In this document: positions 14,701-21,613 of the stretch, piece after piece
How the letters are laid out: every line of letters starts with the position of its first letter
How positions within the stretch are numbered: the first letter of the stretch is position 1
Source of the DNA: SIG588 sp045533175
GTDB lineage: Bacteria; Bacillota; Clostridia; Oscillospirales; Acutalibacteraceae
Assembly: GCA_045533175.1 (NCBI GenBank)
Contig: JAZSHJ010000023.1
Location: 1 to 26,242, forward strand
Direction: 5' to 3'
DNA: 26,242 bases
Made by a program: the position numbers and the translations under genes
The notes under the pieces: model-generated
What the model saw: the letters and a program-made list of their open reading frames with translations, nothing else
What the model was told of the DNA's origin: nothing
Database searches by the model: none

Positions 14701-15249
14701 CATGTATACACGGCGGCTCTTCCCTATCTGCAAAGCGTGGAAAGCCTTTTCGACACGGAGGAGTATGTACAAAAGTATTCAAACAGCGACCACCTTATTT
14801 CCACCTATTCCATCAAGTGGACGGAACTGCAAAACGAACTGAACGCCTACGTTGCGGAAGATACCGACGGCGAAGCGGTCGAAGTGCTGTTTGAAGACGG
14901 GGATACCCCGCTGTTTGCCACCACCTTCGACGGCGAAGGCGGCTATGTGGTGAACACCAACGCCTACTATTATGAGGACGGCGAAAAGGTGTATCTGCGC
15001 GGCATTGATATCCGTAAAGCCGTCGGTTCCTCCCGCCTGCGCTCCCACAGTTTCACGGTAGATTACGACGAGGACGACGATCTGCTCACCTTCACCGTGT
15101 ACGGACACGGCCACGCATTGGGACTCAGCCAATACGGTGCGATCGGTTACGCAAACGAAGCAGGCTGGACGTGGGATCAGATTTTGAACCACTATTATTC
15201 GTTGACCGACGGCGGACGATACACCATCGTGATGCCGCTTTGGGAATGA
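11785..15249 (+). CDS. CinA-like / pseudosortase / SpoIID fusion protein, single-pass membrane
   Basis: A 1154-residue uninterrupted product. Residues 1-210 resemble the N-terminal part of CinA but are shortened and lack the TGGLGPT motif. Residues 213-368 are a CinA C-terminal (PncC-type amidohydrolase) domain with ESCTAG (235-240), YSKEVKHDILGV (263-274) and GEAGP ... KPVGTV. A basic stretch (KKRR, 396-399) and a membrane helix (about 413-435) follow, placing the rest outside. Residues 474-667 are class B sortase-like, but the His position is Asn550 and the Cys position Asp646; Arg657 is kept. Residues 692-835 are a Thr-rich linker. Residues 845-1154 are SpoIID-like, with KTEMG (Glu879) and YGHGHALGLSQYGA (1106-1119), suggesting peptidoglycan lytic transglycosylase activity. 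ATG 11785 follows AAGGAGG. Domain calls are from motifs; the combined role is unknown. Confidence 0.88.
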   Translation: MKADMITVGTVLPSATQLLTRELPAFGLSVSVHRQIESADASLREALQESMRRNDCVVVCTAQMSETVQTMCAVLGSSPNDGVPRGAVTFGDGEGFAVEKYGQLFLLLPAATAQLIPLIQRELMPFLAARGHDTFATHTVGVFGLSEAAVAERLSDCMVSANPTLTFFSTEGGEILLRVTAKASSLDEAEALCAPMVADVKARLGAYVFGQDVNNLQQAVVHLLTEKGMKVATAESCTAGLLSGKLTQVSGASSVFECGIAAYSKEVKHDILGVSEDTLNEHGAVSAQTARAMAEGVRRVGGSTLGVSITGEAGPTSGDGKPVGTVFVALADERRVWVKELHVTVGGRDTVREIATCHALDIVRRYLEAYPTVMAGGLLLQEGDVSPVIPVAAATKKRRLLPFLFPWRGDRAAVWITKLLLWLLLIGGAVFGWKWLDSHVIAPAQNREQYVSLELLYDRDPEKGGYNAADFPKGMLSRFYALYEKNPDIRGWVRIANTPVSYPVMQNGVYNYAATDFSGRPSHYGVPFFDENVAVSSPASINRSYIIHGNNTEDGQMFSDLLKYTDANFLLRHPRVEMNTLYATGVFEVFAVLYADENDDTFDYRLSAFDSNEEFLEFTEELKTRSLFLTSVTIQKDDTLLLLTTDASESVKVDGVRLIVAARRLSLGTSSENELIISYNPHALYPPSMRDESVTTTVTTTTTTQLQSSDIVPDIQLPETDPTTESSPDGSATTTASPDGTTQAVTTTVPSSPDATTGTAEVTTGNNTTTATEATTVTVTATQTTTTATAETTTTTAPTATEAPTTTTAPPVTTTTTETNETDGTTATTTVPSQDSTVGRVAESNFYHGIKVRIAGGEVSTLQTKDDLQYAVACMVKTEMGAARTMQNSTEAQKAQAVASYTYLLYSSMGRDTVFSVSSAIDLSNANDRKIYEAVGDVVGVKMIDSAQTVLKNMPLCAMYSASSNGATASCQHVYTAALPYLQSVESLFDTEEYVQKYSNSDHLISTYSIKWTELQNELNAYVAEDTDGEAVEVLFEDGDTPLFATTFDGEGGYVVNTNAYYYEDGEKVYLRGIDIRKAVGSSRLRSHSFTVDYDEDDDLLTFTVYGHGHALGLSQYGAIGYANEAGWTWDQILNHYYSLTDGGRYTIVMPLWE

Positions 15250-15259
15250 GGTGATCCGT

Positions 15260-15811
15260 GTGACACGTGTACTGGTGCTTTACGGTTCGCCCCACGCGGC
15301 GGGCACGACCACCCGTTTGCTGGATGCCTGTCTTCAGGGAATCGGCGAAGCAGAAATATCCCGCTTTAATGCATTTTCGCCGATCGCCGCCCCATGCGAC
15401 GATTGCGGCTTTTGTCACGAAGCGGCCGCTTGCCGCCACCGCGATTTGGATGCGTTTTACAACGCATTGGAAGTGGCCGACGTACTGGTGGTGGCCACCC
15501 CCGTATACAATCGCTCCTTCCCCGCCCCGTTGAAAGCGGTGATCGATCGCCTGCAACGCTATTGGGCGGCGCGGTTCGTGCGGGGCGAACGTCCTCCCAT
15601 CGCCACCCCGAAAAAGACGGTGTTACTCACCGCCGCAGGGGCAGACCGTGCGGACGGCGTGTGCGTAGCAGAGCAACTGGCCCCCGTGCTCACGGTGCTG
15701 AACAGCACCCCCGCCATCGCGGTGCATGCCACCGCGACCGACCGCACACCTCTTTCGGCGGCCACTCTCGCGGCCGCACGTCACGCGGGAGAAACAGCGG
15801 TGATGGAATAA
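15260..15811 (+). CDS. NADPH-dependent FMN reductase / iron-sulfur flavoprotein-like oxidoreductase
   Basis: Flavodoxin-fold protein of the FMN reductase family, 183 residues, cytoplasmic. The phosphate-binding loop LYGSPHAAGTTTRLL is near residues 7-21, and ATPVYNRSFPAPLKAVIDR near 77-95 is the conserved flavin-contacting block. A cysteine cluster CDDCGFCHEAAAC (about 46-58) resembles the compact cluster-binding region of iron-sulfur flavoproteins, so it may carry an Fe-S centre. I choose GTG 15260-15262, with GAGG eight bases upstream; an in-frame GTG at 15251 overlaps that site. It starts 10 bases after the fusion gene and is the last gene before the strong terminator. Physiological substrate is unknown. 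Confidence 0.85.
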   Translation: MTRVLVLYGSPHAAGTTTRLLDACLQGIGEAEISRFNAFSPIAAPCDDCGFCHEAAACRHRDLDAFYNALEVADVLVVATPVYNRSFPAPLKAVIDRLQRYWAARFVRGERPPIATPKKTVLLTAAGADRADGVCVAEQLAPVLTVLNSTPAIAVHATATDRTPLSAATLAAARHAGETAVME

Positions 15812-15812
15812 G

Positions 15813-15865
15813 ATGTAAAAAAGCAGAGGAGATATGCCATGCATATCTCCTCTGCTTTTTTACAT
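15813..15865. terminator. Bidirectional terminator, 25-bp perfect stem
   Basis: Bases 15813-15837 are perfectly complementary to 15841-15865 with a three-base loop (CAT). The outer parts supply A- and T-runs in both orientations (AAAAAAGCAGAGG and its complement). It separates the plus-strand nifS-flavoprotein cluster from the converging minus-strand clpE gene. Confidence 0.93.
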
Positions 15866-15882
15866 ATATTTCCTTAATAGTA

Positions 15883-18168
15883 TTACATCGCCGTAAGGGT
15901 GATGTTGCCGTCGGTGACAGCTACCGTCACCGATGTGGGAGGCTGTTCGCAGCGCTCCACCAACAGCGAAGCCAATGCATCCTCCACCTCGCGGCGAATC
16001 GCCACCCGCAAATCACGCGCGCCGCGCTTGCCGCCTGCCGCTTTTGCCGCAAGTGCCGTTGCCACCGCCTCGGTGTAACGGAAGGTGATGCCGCGCTCGG
16101 AAAGCGGCCCTTGCAATTCGTCCAGCAACAGCGCCGCAATGCGGGTGTAGTCCGCCTCTTCCAACGGACGGAAATACACCACTTCGTCCACACGGCTCAA
16201 GAATTCGGGACGCAGGAAATCGGACAGCGCCTTCATGGCCTTATCACGCCCCGCCTGCTCCGCGTTTTTGCCAAAGCCCATCAGCGCGCCCGTCACGTCG
16301 CTGCCCGCATTGGAAGTCATCACCAATACGGTGTTTTCAAAATTGACGGTGCGGCCGTGCGCGTCGGTCACGCGGCCTTCATCCAGAATCTGCAACAGCA
16401 CGTTCAGCACATCGGGGTGTGCTTTTTCGATCTCGTCAAACAGCAACACCGAATACGGTTTGCGACGCACTTTTTCGGTGAGTTGTCCCGCTTCGTCATA
16501 GCCCACGTAACCGGGGGGCGAGCCGATCAAGCGCGACACCGCGTGCTTTTCCATAAACTCCGACATATCCAACCGGATAAGCGCGTCGGGGGTATCGAAC
16601 AAGTCACGTGCCAGCACTTTTACCAGTTCGGTCTTACCCACACCTGTGGGCCCCACGAACAGGAAGGATGCGGGGCGGCGACGGGGACTGATCTGCACAC
16701 GACTGCGGCGAATCGCCGCCGCTACCAGACGCACCGCTTCCTCCTGCCCCACAATATGGGCAGACAGGCGTTCCTCCATCCCACTCAAACGGGAGAGTTC
16801 GCTCTGTTGCACTTTGGCAGCGGGAATCCCCGTCCACAGTTCGATCACCTTGGCCAGGTGACGATCACAAAGCGGGGCTTCGGTGGCCGCCGTGCGGATC
16901 TCCTCAGCCGCTTGCTCGGTTTTCATCAGCTCGGCACGCAGGCGTGCAAGGTTTTCGTAATCCACCTCGTCCGCCGCCATCTGCTGTTCCTCTTCCCGCT
17001 TCATCAGCGCAATTTCACGCTTGAACGCGGCGTAACGGTCGGCCTCTTTGTTTTCCAGCGCCGCCGCGGCGCACGCTTCGTCCAAAAGGTCGATCGCTTT
17101 ATCGGGCAGGAACCGATCGGTAATATATCTTTCCGACAGCACCACCGCGCGGGTGATCATCTCATCGCTCACCTTTACGCCGTGGAACTCTTCATAATAA
17201 CTTTGAATCCCGCGCAAAATCGCAGTCGCGTCCGCCACCGAAGGTTCTTCCACCGTAACGGGTTGGAAACGGCGTTCCAATGCGGCATCCTTTTCGATGT
17301 GTTTGCGATATTCGTTAAAGGTGGTGGCACCGATCACTTGGATCTCCCCGCGGGACAGGGCGGGTTTCAGAATGTTGGCCGCAGACATGCTGCCTTCCGC
17401 ATCCCCCGTGCCCACCAAATTGTGGATCTCATCAATAAACAAAATGATGTTTCCCTTGGCACGCACCTCATCCACCAACGCTTTGATGCGGCTTTCAAAC
17501 TGGCCGCGGAACTGCGTTCCCGCCACCAGCGCGGTGAGATCCAACAGATGGATCTCCTTATCCGCCAGGCGCGGGGGTGCTTCGCCTGCGGCAATGCGCA
17601 AGGCCAACCCTTCGGCGATCGCGGTTTTGCCCACACCCGGTTCACCGATAAGACAAGGGTTGTTCTTTGTGCGGCGGCAAAGGATCTGCGTTACACGGTA
17701 CAGTTCACGGTCGCGCCCGATGATACGGCCGAGCAGACCGTCCCGCGCACGGGCGGTAAGATCGGTGCAATACTGTTCCAATGCGCTCGGGCGGCGGGAT
17801 TGCTTTCCGCGCCCTTTTTCCGCCTTATCGGCTTTATCTGTGTGCCCTTGTTCGGTCGGCTTTTCGGTGGGGCCTTCCGTCTTCATCCCCGGGAACAGGT
17901 TTTGCAAAAACGGGAAGGTCGCGGCGCCGCCCGGCGCAAAGCCGTCTTCGTCCCCTTCTCCCATCGATTCCATCATCCCCGAGATCTGCTCGTCCACCGC
18001 CTCCAAATCGTCGTCGCTCATGCCGAACTGCTGAATGATGTCGCACACCGGCTTGATCCCCATCTCTTTGGCACAGACAAGGCACAAACCGTCATTGATC
18101 GTTTTATCCCCTTCCATACGGGTGATGAACACCGTGGCGGGACGTTGTTTACAACGAGAACAAACCAT
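15883..18168 (-). CDS. ClpE-type AAA+ unfoldase (Clp protease ATP-binding subunit) with N-terminal zinc finger
   Basis: Hexameric unfoldase expected to feed substrates to ClpP. Residues 3-32 hold a CxxC-CxxC zinc finger (Cys3, Cys6, Cys29, Cys32), as in ClpE and McsA, replacing the double Clp-N domain of ClpC. The first AAA+ domain has GEPGVGKT (175-182) and IILFIDEIHN (241-250); a coiled M region spans about 370-435; the second AAA+ domain has GPTGVGKT (506-513). An MGF tripeptide before FLRPEFLSRVDE matches the usual position of the ClpP-contacting loop. At 761 residues it is somewhat longer than Bacillus ClpE because of a low-complexity linker (about 95-130). ATG 18168 has AAAGGAG nine bases upstream, overlapping the preceding stop. 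No CtsR-like or CIRCE site is visible next to it. Confidence 0.93.
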   Translation of the reverse strand: MVCSRCKQRPATVFITRMEGDKTINDGLCLVCAKEMGIKPVCDIIQQFGMSDDDLEAVDEQISGMMESMGEGDEDGFAPGGAATFPFLQNLFPGMKTEGPTEKPTEQGHTDKADKAEKGRGKQSRRPSALEQYCTDLTARARDGLLGRIIGRDRELYRVTQILCRRTKNNPCLIGEPGVGKTAIAEGLALRIAAGEAPPRLADKEIHLLDLTALVAGTQFRGQFESRIKALVDEVRAKGNIILFIDEIHNLVGTGDAEGSMSAANILKPALSRGEIQVIGATTFNEYRKHIEKDAALERRFQPVTVEEPSVADATAILRGIQSYYEEFHGVKVSDEMITRAVVLSERYITDRFLPDKAIDLLDEACAAAALENKEADRYAAFKREIALMKREEEQQMAADEVDYENLARLRAELMKTEQAAEEIRTAATEAPLCDRHLAKVIELWTGIPAAKVQQSELSRLSGMEERLSAHIVGQEEAVRLVAAAIRRSRVQISPRRRPASFLFVGPTGVGKTELVKVLARDLFDTPDALIRLDMSEFMEKHAVSRLIGSPPGYVGYDEAGQLTEKVRRKPYSVLLFDEIEKAHPDVLNVLLQILDEGRVTDAHGRTVNFENTVLVMTSNAGSDVTGALMGFGKNAEQAGRDKAMKALSDFLRPEFLSRVDEVVYFRPLEEADYTRIAALLLDELQGPLSERGITFRYTEAVATALAAKAAGGKRGARDLRVAIRREVEDALASLLVERCEQPPTSVTVAVTDGNITLTAM

Positions 18169-18174
18169 CTTTTC

Positions 18175-18765
18175 TTACTCCTTTGAGGGCATCTCTTTGG
18201 CGGGCAACTCTTTGCGCGCGCCCAAATAGGTCATCAAATAACCGAAGAAGGTGACCAGCATCAACACACTCACCAACATCACAAGGCCGATACGAATGTA
18301 CGGATGCATATTATCGAACAGCACAATGGCCGCCATGGACGCATAAAACACGAAGGTGCACACCTTGCCGAACCATTGCGAACCGCGCACTTCATCGCCG
18401 CGACGCAACAACAGCACCCCGCCGACGACCTGTGCCGCCTCTTTGGCCAAACACACACCTGTCAACCACAGCAACTCCTGATACCGCGTGGCAAGGCAAA
18501 TAAGCACCGTCATTTGCGTGAGCTTATCCGCCAACGGATCCAGCAGTTTGCCCGCGTCGCTGATCTGATTAAACCGACGTGCGATCCACCCGTCCAACAG
18601 ATCGGTGATACCTGAAAACACCACGACCACTCCGGCCCACAGCAACAGAACGGGGGTTGCGACGCTGTTCAAATACAACACCGCAAACACCGGCAACAGG
18701 GCAATACGCACCAATGACAGCACGTTGGGAATGGTCCAAACCCATTTTACGTTCAGCTTGTTCAT
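18175..18765 (-). CDS. CDP-alcohol phosphatidyltransferase (PgsA-like phosphatidylglycerophosphate synthase)
   Basis: Integral membrane enzyme that transfers a phosphatidyl group from CDP-diacylglycerol to an alcohol, most likely glycerol-3-phosphate in phosphatidylglycerol synthesis. The family signature is complete: Asp58-Gly59, Ala62-Arg63, Gly72, Asp76 and Asp80 within DLLDGWIARR ... GKLLDPLADK. Several hydrophobic helices span the 196 residues, normal for the family. The ribosome binding site before ATG 18765 is weak. It lies 26 bases after the CvpA-like gene and 7 bases before clpE. A related enzyme such as a two-CDP-alcohol-type cardiolipin synthase cannot be excluded. Confidence 0.85.
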   Translation of the reverse strand: MNKLNVKWVWTIPNVLSLVRIALLPVFAVLYLNSVATPVLLLWAGVVVVFSGITDLLDGWIARRFNQISDAGKLLDPLADKLTQMTVLICLATRYQELLWLTGVCLAKEAAQVVGGVLLLRRGDEVRGSQWFGKVCTFVFYASMAAIVLFDNMHPYIRIGLVMLVSVLMLVTFFGYLMTYLGARKELPAKEMPSKE

Positions 18766-18790
18766 TTCCGTTCGCCAAACCTTTCCGAAA

Positions 18791-19528
18791 TTATTTCCAC
18801 ACCAGCTGCCGCAACAAGGGCAACGGGTTGATGCGTTCGAGCAACGAATACCAATCGGCGTTTTGGAGTGTGGCGGGGGTGAACAACACCGATTTGCCTG
18901 CCACCGCGGGGACGAGGCGCGACAGCACCGTTATCACCGCAAACGACCAGACCAGTCCACTCGCCACACCGAAGAGGGCGGGCAACACCCGCTTGAATCC
19001 GTGATACCGTCGCAGAGGCGGCAAATTCTGCTCGATGCGCCGCACAACAAACTGCAACAGCACCGCCGCCACCACCGAAATCAGCAAAAACACCATCGTT
19101 TCGGCAATGGCCGCCGCAAAATCGTGTGCCACGGTATGTACCACCGTCATCGGTTGCGGTGCGGCAAGATACGCATCCCGCACCGTTTCGGGTGACACGC
19201 TGTATTCCTGCAATAATTGCAGATAGCCGTCCGGCTGTTCTTCGATCAACTCACGAAGCGGCAGAGTCGCCACCGTTTGTGCGGCAGTAGTTGCGTGCGG
19301 GGCGGAATGCATATCTGCAAGAGCCACCGCCACCGACTTTTCAACCGTCGGCTGCACAAGGATATCCGACACCGTCGGCGCACAAAACGGCGTGACAAAC
19401 AGCGCCGTTACCACCGCGGCCGCTGACACAACCACACCGAATCCCGATGAAAACACCGAACGGCGCGCCGAAATCGCCACGATTCCCGCCAAAATGACAA
19501 GTAACACGATATCGATCAAAAAGCCCAC
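18791..19528 (-). CDS. CvpA-family membrane protein
   Basis: A 245-residue membrane protein beginning with VGFLIDIVLLVILAG and further hydrophobic segments near residues 30-50, 145-165 and 195-215. The overall pattern (N-terminal helices, a long polar extracytoplasmic loop at about 60-130, then two helices) fits the CvpA/colicin V production family, whose biochemical role is unclear. I choose GTG 19526-19528 with AAAGGTGG nine bases upstream; a TTG at 19561 would overlap the end of the upstream gene. It lies 19 bases after the DUF5711 gene, a pairing I recall from related Clostridia. Function is not known; the family call is moderately sure. Confidence 0.7.
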   Translation of the reverse strand: MGFLIDIVLLVILAGIVAISARRSVFSSGFGVVVSAAAVVTALFVTPFCAPTVSDILVQPTVEKSVAVALADMHSAPHATTAAQTVATLPLRELIEEQPDGYLQLLQEYSVSPETVRDAYLAAPQPMTVVHTVAHDFAAAIAETMVFLLISVVAAVLLQFVVRRIEQNLPPLRRYHGFKRVLPALFGVASGLVWSFAVITVLSRLVPAVAGKSVLFTPATLQNADWYSLLERINPLPLLRQLVWK

Positions 19529-19547
19529 AACATTCGCCCACCTTTTA

Positions 19548-20858
19548 TTATTCCCACGCAACCCGCGTGAGCATACTCAATCCCAATACCAACGGTTTGC
19601 CATTCATTTCCGCCACCATCAAACTGTCGGCCGAAACCGCCGCTTGTTTTGTAACCGCACCTTTATTTACCAGATACAAGGTGTTTTCAGTCAACAAATA
19701 GAATCCGCCGTTTGCCGCGGCCACGTGGCGATAATTACCTGTAAACGCCATGGTTCCCACCGCTTCGCCCGTTGCGGAAATGTGCTGAATCACGCCGCCG
19801 CCGACTTCACCGTAATTCCGCGTGACAATACCGATGCCGTCGGATGCGAACGCATAGCCCAACAGTACCGCTTCTTCAAAATTGGTGATCGCCGCTTCGT
19901 TTTTAGCCGGATCGTACACCCATACGGAAGTATCACCGATCACACCCAATCGCTCGTTATCGAAGAACCGCAACGCGGTCATCATCGGTCCGGTGGCGGT
20001 GTAGGTGTGAATCGCGCCCGTTTCCTTGCCGCTGAGCGAAAACAGGTGTACCGTGGAGCGCATCTCGCCGCCCGCGGCGGAAAGACCGAGCACCGCGATC
20101 TGCTTTTGACGAGGATGGAAGGTTACATCGATCACCGTAAGATCCACGCTGTACCAATGAAACACCTTTTTCCCCTTGCGATCGAACACCACCACTTCGG
20201 AACGGTAACTCTGCGACGATTCGGTTGCAAGGGCAACCTGCCCGTTTGCGCTGACTGCCGCACCCAAAATGGGATAATCCACCTGTCCCTCGAGCACGGT
20301 TTCTTTCTTGGTTTGCAAGGTGTAACGCGTACCGCCGAGTTCCGCAACCAGCATATATTCATCCTTCACCCGCAACAACGGATCGGCATAGGTGTGTGCG
20401 CGATCCGCCGTTTGGGATGCGGTGGAGTTATACAGTTGCAAGGCGGTATCGGTCAACACCGCTGTCTGATTGCCGAACGGTTGCATGGACACCACGCGAT
20501 CGCCGCCGATATCCAACGGATATCCATCGCCTTTACTTCCGCCCGTTACCACGCGTTCAAACCATTCGGTCACCGCGGCAGGCGCCAGACGATCGCGGTT
20601 TTGCCACAAAAGCACACCCAGAATCAAGATCGCCGTGATCACCGCCAGACGGATCAACACCGCCCACACCGCCGAACGGCCGCGGCGACGACGATCCCCC
20701 CGTTTTTTGGTGCGTCGTTTGTAGCTGTGAGCGCGACTTTTGCCCGTCACACTACCCGCTGTTTCTCCTGCGGCGGTGGGTGCCTTTTCCGTTTCAAGCG
20801 GTTCGGGTGTCGAGGAAATACGCCGCTTTTTAATTGTCAAATCGCGTTTGCTTGCCAC
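19548..20858 (-). CDS. DUF5711-type membrane-anchored beta-propeller protein
   Basis: A 436-residue protein with a long basic cytoplasmic N-terminus (KRRTKKRGDRRRR near 48-60), one membrane helix (about 65-86), and an external domain made of repeated short beta-strand blocks such as VVSMQPFGNQTAVLTDTALQLYN and VSANGQVALATESS, which looks like a beta-propeller. This matches the DUF5711 family of Clostridia, with no known activity. No catalytic motif is visible. The start is GTG 20856-20858, with GGAGG upstream. It is followed by the CvpA-like gene, with which it may act at the membrane; that is inference from adjacency only. Confidence 0.75.
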   Translation of the reverse strand: MASKRDLTIKKRRISSTPEPLETEKAPTAAGETAGSVTGKSRAHSYKRRTKKRGDRRRRGRSAVWAVLIRLAVITAILILGVLLWQNRDRLAPAAVTEWFERVVTGGSKGDGYPLDIGGDRVVSMQPFGNQTAVLTDTALQLYNSTASQTADRAHTYADPLLRVKDEYMLVAELGGTRYTLQTKKETVLEGQVDYPILGAAVSANGQVALATESSQSYRSEVVVFDRKGKKVFHWYSVDLTVIDVTFHPRQKQIAVLGLSAAGGEMRSTVHLFSLSGKETGAIHTYTATGPMMTALRFFDNERLGVIGDTSVWVYDPAKNEAAITNFEEAVLLGYAFASDGIGIVTRNYGEVGGGVIQHISATGEAVGTMAFTGNYRHVAAANGGFYLLTENTLYLVNKGAVTKQAAVSADSLMVAEMNGKPLVLGLSMLTRVAWE

Positions 20859-20874
20859 GGTCGGGCACCTCCTT

Positions 20875-21612
20875 TCAGTCGTAATACACGCGAGTTAAGT
20901 ATAATCCGCAAGCAGGAGCCGTATGCCCTGCCGCCGCACGGTCGGGCGACTCGAGCAATGCGGGGATCACGTCCTCGCACAAGCGCCCGCTTTCAATATC
21001 CAACAACGTGCCCATCATGATGCGCACCATGTTATACAAAAATCCGTCCGCCGCCACCGTAAAGGTGACAAGGCCGTCCTGTTCGCTCACGCGGCATTCG
21101 GTGACGGTGCGCACGCGATCCTCCACCTCGCTGCCGGCGGCACAAAACGCCGAAAAATCGTGACGGCCGAGAAACCCCTGTGCCGCACGGTGCATTTTTT
21201 GCACATCCAACCGACGGCGGCAATGCAGCGCACGCCCCTCCAAAAACGGGTTGCGGGCGGGACGATTCCAAATGCGATACTGATACTGTTTGCCGCGGGC
21301 ATCGTAACGCGGGTGAAAATCCGCCGCCGCTTCGCGGCAATCCGTCACCGCCACATCCGAGGGCAACCACGCATTCAGCGCCGCCACCAGCTTTTCTTCC
21401 GTAATTGAGGACGCGGTATCGGTCACGCAACAAAACATTTCGGCATGGACACCCGCATCGGTGCGGCTGCACCCCGTCAGCGCGGAGCGCACACCCGTCA
21501 CCTTTTCGATGGCATCCTGCACCAACTGTTGCACCGTCACGGCATTCGGCTGTACCTGCCAGCCGTGATAGTGTGTGCCGATATACTGTATTGTCAGCAT
21601 CAGCCGCCTCAT
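20875..21612 (-). CDS. truA: tRNA pseudouridine(38-40) synthase TruA
   Basis: Isomerises uridines 38-40 in the tRNA anticodon arm. The catalytic aspartate is Asp52 in CSRTDAGVHA. Further family blocks are GTHYHGWQVQ (12-21), the FHPRYDARGKQYQYRIWN region (about 99-116) and FLYNMVRIMMG (about 190-200). At 245 residues it is normal. ATG 21612 overlaps the end of ecfT and has AAGGTGA upstream; ATG 21600, with GAGG six bases upstream, is an alternative that removes four residues. Placement directly after ecfA-ecfA-ecfT is widespread in Firmicutes. Confidence 0.96.
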   Translation of the reverse strand: MRRLMLTIQYIGTHYHGWQVQPNAVTVQQLVQDAIEKVTGVRSALTGCSRTDAGVHAEMFCCVTDTASSITEEKLVAALNAWLPSDVAVTDCREAAADFHPRYDARGKQYQYRIWNRPARNPFLEGRALHCRRRLDVQKMHRAAQGFLGRHDFSAFCAAGSEVEDRVRTVTECRVSEQDGLVTFTVAADGFLYNMVRIMMGTLLDIESGRLCEDVIPALLESPDRAAAGHTAPACGLYLTRVYYD

Positions 21613-21613
21613 G

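Noticed and set aside
15394..18186. A 930-codon open frame on the plus strand opposite the clpE-like gene
   Set aside because: It is antisense to a clear ClpE-type protein with intact Walker motifs. The composition is rich in His, Arg and Gln with no domain pattern; GC-rich codon use on the other strand suppresses stop codons.
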